From positions 558,001 to 622,000 of the forward strand of contig JAGMUV010000008.1 of assembly GCA_020744425.1 (NCBI GenBank): a stretch of 64,000 bases of DNA. Reading direction: 5' to 3'. Below are positions 56,277-64,000 of this stretch, piece by piece. This DNA comes from Dactylonectria macrodidyma. Taxonomy: Eukaryota; Ascomycota; Sordariomycetes; Hypocreales; Nectriaceae. Made by a program: the position numbers and the translations under genes. Numbering within the stretch: position 1 is the first letter of the stretch; each line of letters opens with the position of its first letter. The notes under the pieces were generated by a model. It saw only the letters and a list, made by a program, of their open reading frames with translations, was not told the origin of the DNA and did no database searches.

Positions 56277-56450
56277 CGTGGAGGCGGTTGAAAGTTGGCT
56301 GATCAAAGCAGGAAAACGCGTCTATGCGCCTAAAGCGATTATAACAGTTTAGTAGCCAAACTAGAAAAGTAGAGAGCTTGAGGTACTTACAGTGTCACAG
56401 CAGAATCCAAGTTACACTAACAAATAAAATTTGGACGAATCATAGCTCAT

Positions 56451-56484
56451 AAAAGTCATGCCTCCATAAGGTCATGCCCCCGTA
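56451..56484 (-). repeat. Right TIR of the 1.3-kb element
   Basis: Read on the minus strand it begins TACGGGGGCATGACCTTATG and continues GAGGCATGACTTTT, differing from the left end at two positions (C/T and G/A). Confidence 0.85.
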
Positions 56485-56488
56485 TTAA

Positions 56489-56539
56489 ACTGGGGAGCAG
56501 CCGCCACACCGGCTTGCTAGGAAGGCCTCCCGTTAGGAA
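56489..56539 (+). repeat. Internally deleted copy of the 37.9-38.2 kb repeat
   Basis: ACTGGGGAGCAGCCGCCACA to CTAGGAAGG matches 37913-37949, then CCTCCCGTTAGGAA matches 38170-38183. The 220 bases between the two GAAGG words of the other copy are missing here. It abuts the right TIR. Confidence 0.85.
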
Positions 56540-56906
56540 TAGGAAAAGGAGTGCTCTGTATTAAGACGCCTACAGGCAGAGAGGGTCATGTGCTCAGAGA
56601 GAATGGCCATGCGTCTACAACTTGCTCTCATCCGTGCGATCTACTAATAAGGTCATAGCAATTTTACCTATATGCAAGATATATCTACCCAGTCCTGAGC
56701 ACATCATTATAATCAATCACAATCCTTAGCACGGACCTCTAATATAGAGGCTCGGGCAAAAGCCTAAAATGTAACACAACTAAAGCTAACTCTTATTACC
56801 TGATCCTTAGGCAGGGATCATAGGGGGAGACATCGCCTCATCTCCTCAAATACTTCTTACTACATCATCTTAGCATAAGACGTGTTTTCACATTCTACCT
56901 CCGATT

Positions 56907-57683
56907 ATGAACAGTTATAACGTCAAAATGATAACAACACCCGTTCGGTTCGATTTCCTCTGTTATCGTATAGGCATTAAGTTCGATGAGTCCTATGATA
57001 TCCCTCTTTATATCGTTAGGGCAGGAGACTATTCAGATAAGGAGAAAACCGAGAACAAACCGTTGTAGAATGCGGCGATGAATACCATTATAGAGCATAG
57101 CGGGGCGACATGCCTCCGGCGTGCCAGTCTGGCCTCGTGTGCATATGGGTTACTAGCAACGGCCACCGAATACCTACCACTGATGCTATTCCTTAATGCT
57201 CTGAAACCTCATGTTATAGCAATTGTGGACCTATTCTGTAAGAACCTGAAATGTCAGATGCAGACACACTAGAGTATACTATAAGTTATTTCATAAAACT
57301 GCTCGCTAGGTAGCGGCCTTTATAGCCCGGACCCAGGACTCTTCGCAGAGCTTATATTATATAGAGTATATAAGAAAAGGGAGGGGCTAAAGGAATGCAA
57401 GGTCTATTACATTATAGAGTATTATAAGCAAGAGTACTAAGAGGAGGACTAGCCAAACCATAAGGCAGAGTATATGCTATAGCCAATGTTAACATTCAAT
57501 GTAAGGCCCCTCTTAGATAAGGCAGATGCTGACTCTAATACTAAAGTAATATATAGCGCTATCTTTAATATCGCAAGACCTGGCGAGCTGCCGCAGTTTA
57601 GGGAGATTAGTCAAGAGGAGGTTATAAGATATTTATTAATAGGAGTAGCTAGAATGGAAGAGCTAGAAGTCAAGATAAAGTAA
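56907..57683 (+). pseudogene. Unrecognised RIP-mutated gene upstream of Helitron 3
   Basis: From ATG 56907 (MNSYNVKMITTPVRFDFLCY) to TAA 57681-57683 there is a single phase of 258 codons with about ten internal stops, most of them TAG (57066-57068 and 57270-57272 are two), and no net frameshift. Segments such as CAYGLLATATEYLPLMLFLN and PMLTFNVRPLLDKADADSNT read like real protein. I do not recognise the family. It precedes the Helitron 3 RepHel pseudogene on the same strand and could be a second Helitron gene or an unrelated neighbour. Confidence 0.45.
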
Positions 57684-57899
57684 AATGAGTTTAGAAAGCG
57701 AGCGTAGGTTTATATATAGATTATTTTAAAGAAATTATAAACTTCTTATAAAGTTTTTAATAAAGTAGGACCCTTATGCTAATAAGAGCAATAGTAAGTA
57801 ACCTATCACTTTATTAGTAGGGAGGTTTCTAGTAGGGCTACTTAGTTATATATTATGCCTGCTGCTATAAATACGCGTAATAGATCGGCATAATGGAGT

Positions 57900-60800
57900 T
57901 CCCGGAGGCTATTGTATATTAGTAGGCCGCTTAAGAATAGGTGATGAAAAGACTGTGACTATATTATAGTACTCTGGCAAGAAAGAATAAGAGATATTCT
58001 AATAATACTAAAAGACTCCAGCTAACTAAAGGCGCTACTAGATTATTATAGATCACGCTGAATGTTATAAGCAGAAAGCAGAAGATCTACTTACTAAGAC
58101 GGCCGCTAGCCTGACTCCTTCCTAAGACACTGACTACACTACTAATTCAATGTCCTCCTATCGTTATAACGCTGAGTCTTAAGCAGCACAGCCCCAGACC
58201 AGGGGCCGCTTACTATATCCGCAGGAAATATATAAGACCAGTCTCTACTAAGAAAGATGCATGGGTCGGCTAACCAGCACAGCTAGCAGCTCCCTCAATC
58301 TTTCTAATAGTAGATACTCCAGCCTCTCCACTATTCTAAGAGCAAAAGAAGTCATTATATAAGGTCCTAAAGGCAATGGATGAACATTAGGAGCAGAGAG
58401 TGAGAGATTCAGCAGGCCATACATAGAGTAAGCTAAGACCGCGCGAGCTCAAGCTAGAGACCATCTATAGCTTCTATAATAAGATGCATGACGAAAACAC
58501 TATAGAGCTGACATACTGCGTTATCTGCTATAAGTAGAAGGCATCCGTTAACGTCTCTAACTGGAAGTAGACGGTGTTCGAGCCGTTATATTAGTAAGTA
58601 GAAACGCGCCTTATACATTAGGATTGGGAATATTTCGCATATAGATAATACTTCCCCTATGAAGGGCCGGACGGGTTCCCTGTCTGCTAAGACTATAGTC
58701 ATGCCTTAAAGGCGGCTAAGCTCCTGCGTGCTTACTAAGTTAACAACCTCGGCCTTAAATATGTCTATAGATATCCAGCAGTATTACGAGACTTAACTCT
58801 AATAGAAGAACGGCTTATTAGCTTATATATACCTTATAGTTAGATTACTAAGTTCTAGATTGATATTGAGAAGGCTACTAATAGCCGATATTATAAATAT
58901 AAGAAGGGCCACATTACTATATTCCCTAATAATGTAGAGAACTTAGTATTGAAAGTACTCCTATACCCTATAATAAATGAGCTAGAGAGGATCTATATAT
59001 ACTTTATAGTATTATAGAAGCTAGTGCTTACTGATATTGCTTAGATGATGTTAGTGCGCCCCTAGTGGCTAAAAGGCGCGCTTACCTAGCTAAAGCAGTA
59101 TAATCCGTTATTCTAAGATATTTATATTAGTAAGGAGAACCTCCGGAGTTAGGGGGACTGGTGTTCTAGTACTGAGGTGCTATAAGCTATATTCAATAGT
59201 ATGGTCCTATATGAGCTAAGCGCGGAGGACTAAATCCGGACTGGATACTATATGTTAGCTATTAAGCGTAGTCATGCAGAGCAGCCTATTCGTATGGTCA
59301 AAGAGGTGCTAGCTATGCTAGAAGACTGTAAAGACGATGCTATGTAATAAAAGAATGAAAGCAACGCAAGACTAGGCGGCCTGCAAGGGCGCCATCTCTA
59401 GAGAGAGGAACTGGATCTTCAGCATATAGAGGAAGAGCTAATTGAGATGGTTTTAATAGAGATGTTAGGGCTTGATAAGACAGCAGACTACAGGCTTAAA
59501 GAATGGCTTCAGTGGGTCTAGGCCAGTCTAGACCAGACGGATGGCGGCTATTAGAGTAAGAAGCACTAGTAGAGCGAGGGTAGAATCGGATACTTTACTA
59601 GTACTATAGAACCCTTTATTATTAACTAGCGGGAGGAGGAGTATATTGATAGTAATAACTCTGATTTCTTTCCTAAGACCTTCTCCTGCCTCTTCCTATG
59701 GGGCCGAGGAGGCCCTAAGTTGGCGGAGGATGCTAGTATCGGATTTACGGGCGTCTATAGTAGCTGCGGCCAGGACCGTAACTTCACCCTACGGAGTTAG
59801 GTGAGATTGGTGCTCTAGTGATACAGTATATACCTACTGAGCTAGGAGATCAGACAGAATTGACTAGTAGTAGGCGGCCTTTTCGTAACGCACCTGGCCT
59901 TTCCCTTCCTTATATATAACATGCTGGTCCGCTCGGAGAACCAGCGGATTAGCTATATTCGCATATAGAAGCGGTCCTTCGCTTAGGTAGAGCAGATCCT
60001 CTGTGCGCTGACTGCTAGTAAGATTGAGGCCGCGGAGGAAGAATACCGTCAGACTAGGATGACTATAAATAAGGACGTCTCCTTCCTGCTTTAAAAGCTC
60101 AGCGCCTTCAGGCATGGCCAGCATATGTTGAACGAAGAGAGACTCAGTTACTATCATAAGATCAACTCCCTCAGCTTACTGCTAGGGATAAAGACAATTT
60201 GGTTTACGCTAAATCTAAATAACCTAACTAATGAAGTAAATATAAAGCTGACTGCTTACTGGGCTATAAGCGGAGAGCTGGCTAAGCAGCTAGTAGACCA
60301 GTTCTATAAGCATATCGGTTAGGTATAGTATGTAGTGCGAGATCCTATAAGCTCTGCTAAGTTTTTTAACTATAAGATCTGTCTCTTCTTCTAATACTAT
60401 ATATGCATAGGGGGGCTATCGATATTTAGTAAGGTCTCTGGCTATTATAGCTATGTTAAGACGAATAAAAGGGAGGCGGAGTACTCATACAGATTCTTAT
60501 AGCTTAACGCTAATATAGAAATGCCCACTATTTTAGACAATATATAAGATAACAGAGCATATGCAGAGCAGGTATATTAATACTTTAATACCCTAGTAAG
60601 TGAGGTAAGCGTATTGCCTAGCTAGACGTAGTAGAGAGAGAAGAGCCGCTTACTTAGGCATAGTAGTATTATAATGAATGAAGGGCGAAACGATACTAAT
60701 AGTAAAATAGTGTCTTTCGTAATATAAGCGATATAGTGAATAATGCTAATAAGCTGGCTAATGTGTTTAAAAGCGAGGCGAACTGGGTAGCGCATTATTA

Positions 60801-63800
60801 CTAAATGCACAGCTATAGTGCAATATGTATTAAGTATAGCTTCAAAGAAAAGGACCGGATAAGAAAGCAGCACCCGTATCGTTTCCAAGCTCTATAGGCA
60901 CTGCGAGAATAGACTAAATTCATACTAAGCGGCCTGCTGCACGTTAAACGCAATCATAGCCGGATTAGCCAGTTTAATAAGGCCCTAGCAGTTGCCTTAC
61001 GGCATAACTATGACATTCGACTGCTCATCATAGTTACGTCAAGCCTAGCTATAAGCTATTACGCTATGAATTATATTACGAAGCTAGACACGCTATTATA
61101 AAAACGGGCAGCGCTTATAAAGACAGTGTAGGAAAGGATGTTAGCAGACGTTAGGGCTGAAGGCTAAGTAGTGCATAATGACGAAGCCCTAAGGGCTATG
61201 CAAGTAAATAATAAGGCTAGGCAATTCCTGGCCTGAATAGCAAACCAGATCTTCACTAATAAGGAGCTATCTACTATAGAGGTATGCAGTAGGCTCCTCA
61301 GTTATCCTAACCACTACTCTAGTATAGAGAGATAGTAGAGCATTCACCTTAATACGCTATACTAGGCGGTCTTTAGGAGGTAGCGGGGTCTATAAGACGC
61401 AGCCAGACCGGAGGCTTATCTATAAGCGGCCCCAGAGACGATTAATATAGCGCAATCTAGTGTGCATCTTCTACTACTAGAGGCATACGCCGGGCGTGGG
61501 GCTCTATTAGAGGACCTCTACTTCTATGACTATGCTAGTGTGATTTAAGTGCATTGGGTTAGGAAGCGGATGAATGTAGATAAGCCGCAGTATTTCCCCT
61601 TTAACTAAGACCTTATTAATAGAGAGGGATAGATCTAAGAGCTCCTGAAGGCAGGGGCGTAGTACGTCCTAGTGCTTACCAGCCCCCTTAACTACGACCT
61701 AGATAAGCTAGACCTAGGATATTACTAATAGTAAGAGAGGTGAAGAGAGAGAGAAGGCTCATTAGAGAGCTAATAGTATATAGAACCGCAGTAGTCCTCT
61801 TAGCACTCTTTATACTTTAGTAACGCTTTATATGCTTAGACGAGCTCTATAGCTACTACTATACATCTAGCGAGTACCCCTTAGTTAAAAATATATAGTA
61901 AAAGCTATTAGAAGCCATACTAGACTAAGTAAAAGGGGTGGTTAATAATATTAAGCTTCTGCATAAGAGCGCTAAAGATGCTAAGAAAGACGTGGTATTG
62001 TGGGCTAGTTATAGCGAAGGTGATGAGGAGAAAGAGCACGAGCTAGCAGAGGAAGGAATAGCCTCTAGCACCTCGTAGCGACCGCAGAACACGGACTTAA
62101 GGTATATATTCTATGACGTAGTATATAACCTGCATGGCGATTAAAGGGTTGCTAAAGACTTCCCTATACTGGCAAGGCTGCTATAAGCGCTCGAGAGAGC
62201 TAGCTTCTCTAACCCCGAACCGGACCCGTGGTGTGCGGATATGCAGTCTAAATATTAAGCGATAGTAAAAACGATGACAAAGCCTGAGATTGGCATAGTA
62301 CGGGCGGCCTAGCTGCGGCTTTATAGAGCCAGAGTGCTAGCTATCGAAGGGGATGATAAAGTCAGTAAAGATAAGAACGGCGACGAGGCTGGTTTCGGTC
62401 TTAGCGATGATCAGTATTTGTTCCTACCTATTCTAGTGCCTAACCTAACCCCCGCTCTAGCTTATACTTAGGTAGATATAGCACTTAGTAGTAGCTTCCT
62501 CCTAGTTAGGAATATAATAAGTAAGTAGCGAACGCTAAACTACATATAGAAGATTGCCCTTAGCCTTATCTATAAGGCGATAGATAGAGCGGAGGAAGTG
62601 TTAGATATAGCTGCTAATAGTAACAAAGGACACATAGTGTAGGAGCAGCCACCTTAACATCTCTAATATATAAGCAGTAGTAGTAGCACTAGGAAGTCTT
62701 AGCTTATCAGGACTCTAAAAGAGGTATTTATAGCGAAAGGGTCATTAAAACGTATTATTATAATAGCTATGTCTAGGACGGCGGCGGCAGGGATCGGCGG
62801 TAATACTATCCACTCTGCGCTAGGACTAGCCTTTAAGGATCAAGACGGAGCGGCGATAGAAAGCCTACTATTCGCGAACCTGGACAGGAGCTAGTAGCGT
62901 TAGAGAAGGCGTGACGTGCTTATAGTCGACGAGATAAGCATGTTAGGACTTAAGACGCTCTACGAAGTAGACTATAAGCTGCGGGCGCTCTGCGGCTTCT
63001 CAGACAGGCCGTTCAGCGGGATACCGGTGGTAGTCTTCATAGGCGACTTCCTCCAGTTCGGGCCAGTACTGCAGAAAGGCCTGCTAAGCCGGGTTGACCC
63101 TAGTGATAATAGCAAGGGGCTACGGAACCTCTCGGATCGTGCGACGCAATATCGATGGCAGCAGATCCAGGCCAAGATGACATAGGAGCTGTTTACTAAC
63201 GTAGTGATCCTAGAGGAGCAGAAGAGGGCCGAGGGCGACGAGGAACTGATAGGGCTTTTAGAACGCATCCGGACAGGCCGACAGACGGCGGCCGACCTGG
63301 ACAAGCTCAACTCACGATACATCCCTGACGAGAAGCTCGACTTCACGGGAGGCCGGCGCGCCATTATCCCGCTCAACCGACACACCTCATGCTCTGTGCC
63401 GCCCTGGCCTTCGGCGAGGAGCACGGCAGGAAGGTGTCCCTGTTCATATCCGATCACCAGTGGAAAACCCGCGTGCCCAGCGAGGAAGAGATAGAGGCCG
63501 TAGTACTACTTAGAGATAACGCGCAGCTCCCCATCCCAGGCATCTTTCCGTACGTCGAGGGCATGCCCGTCATCATCAACCAGAACAAGTACCTAGGGCT
63601 GAAAGTAGTCAATAGAGCAGAGTTCACGGCTGCCGGCGTCGTCGCAGATAGAGAGGTAGAAGAACGGGTGATCCACGACTGGCTGTCTGTCTTCCTCGGG
63701 CTGCCAAGCGGGATCCTTCTCTAATCGCAGGATACGGAGGGGCTCGCATTCTTGCATATACCTCTGCATACCCTTATGCTAGGGATAGAGACTATATAGC

Positions 63801-64000
63801 TTAATAAAGAAAAGCACAGTAAATATATCTATCCGCGACTTACAGCCAAGCAGGAGTTTAAGATAAGGCTAACGCATATAGAGCTGCTATGCACGCCAGG
63901 CTTTATACTTACTAACTATAAGGTATAAAGCAAGACCCTAGAGAAGGTTCTGCTTAGGCTCTATAGGAGAAAAGGGACGAAGGGATACCCAAGCATAGAG
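57900..64000 (+). pseudogene. Helitron 3 RepHel transposase, divergent family, RIP-mutated, cut by window end
   Basis: A RepHel frame parallels Helitron 1 but is clearly another family. N-terminal zinc-rich part: TYCVICYK near 58510; LRDLTLIEERLISLY near 58790; KGHITIFPNNVENLVLKVLL near 58905. Rep part: FFPKTFSCLFLWGRGGPKLA, KTIWFTLNLNNLTNEVNIKL and IGGLSIFSKVSG. The HUH reads EAEYSYRFL, both His replaced by Tyr (60482-60484 and 60488-60490). Tyrosines are kept in SYYAMNYITKLD. Helicase part: KRIIIIAMSRTAAAGIGGNT, DVLIVDEISMLGLKTLYEVD and VVFIGDFLQFGPVL, then an almost undamaged stretch to 63724 with one frameshift near 63390. It continues past LTNYKV to the window end. Walker A itself is not clearly visible before 62700. 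Confidence 0.8.

Larger units (their letters stand above)
55178..56484. mobile_element. 1.3-kb DNA transposon-like element with 34-bp TIRs and TA target sites
   Basis: The left end 55178-55211 and right end 56451-56484 are inverted repeats matching at 32 of 34 positions. Each has two direct GGGGGCATGAC-type units separated by CTTA. The outermost TA on each side could be a TA target duplication. Inside are a minus-strand gene of unknown function and, at the left, about 200 bases that recur alone at 15183-15391. No transposase is recognised, so it is probably non-autonomous. Another GGGGGGCATGATG unit lies just outside the left end (55158). Confidence 0.8.

Noticed and set aside
38400..63900. 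TAG read as a sense codon (stop reassignment or readthrough) because it recurs so often in phase
   Set aside because: TAGs stand at both Trp and Gln positions, come with His to Tyr missense and other stops, and intact genes in the window (Pth11-like, MFS) end with TAG. RIP explains all of this.

Overview
The window looks like a transposon-rich, gene-poor segment of a filamentous ascomycete (Pezizomycotina) chromosome. The evidence is short (50-70 base) GTAAGT-type introns, a Pth11-like seven-helix receptor, a Zn2Cys6 regulator, secreted tyrosinase and intradiol dioxygenase genes, Copia and Helitron elements, and long blocks whose reading frames are broken almost only by TAG codons where Trp (TGG) or Gln (CAG) would be expected. 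That is the signature of repeat-induced point mutation (RIP, C to T at CpA). All calls come from reading the sequence and from family knowledge; no database search was run.

Layout. 0-3.9 kb: a Pth11-like membrane protein gene (-) and unassigned DNA. 4.0-14.7 kb: a nearly intact Helitron with a RepHel gene (-) and, head to head across a bidirectional minisatellite-bearing spacer, a second gene (+) of unknown family. 15-17.6 kb: a shared TE-end repeat, a glucoamylase-like gene fragment, a nucleotidyltransferase-like hypothetical gene and a degenerate tandem repeat. 19.1-21.35 kb: a RIP-mutated ATP-dependent DNA ligase pseudogene, followed by a Helitron Rep fragment and a Copia LTR fragment. 22.8-28.1 kb: intradiol dioxygenase (-), a tyrosinase pseudogene (+) and an apparently complete tyrosinase (-). 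28.5-31.9 kb: a Ulp1-like protease fragment and a truncated Zn2Cys6 regulator joined to a Copia remnant. 31.9-37.3 kb: a full-length Copia element (-) with identical LTRs and a 5-bp target duplication. 38.6 kb: a solo LTR. 39.2-49 kb: a second Helitron of the same architecture, inverted and heavily RIP-mutated. 49.4-51.3 kb: a GC-rich, intronless gene fusing a SnoaL-like domain to an FAD monooxygenase, probably of bacterial origin. 52.5-54.5 kb: an MFS transporter (-). 55.2-56.5 kb: a 1.3-kb TIR element carrying an unknown gene. 56.9-64.0 kb: a third, divergent, RIP-mutated Helitron running off the window end.

The most interesting system is the Helitron with its divergent partner gene. Two copies, one almost intact and one destroyed by RIP, keep the same head-to-head arrangement of RepHel and a protein of about 490 residues with repeated 'xGKV/I' segments. 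The partner may be an OB-fold single-strand-binding factor for rolling-circle transposition; that is inference. A second theme is how RIP acted: in the Copia element an unbroken frame of about 1,600 codons carries ten TAG and one TGA but no frameshift between identical LTRs, and in two Helitrons the HUH histidines have become tyrosine.
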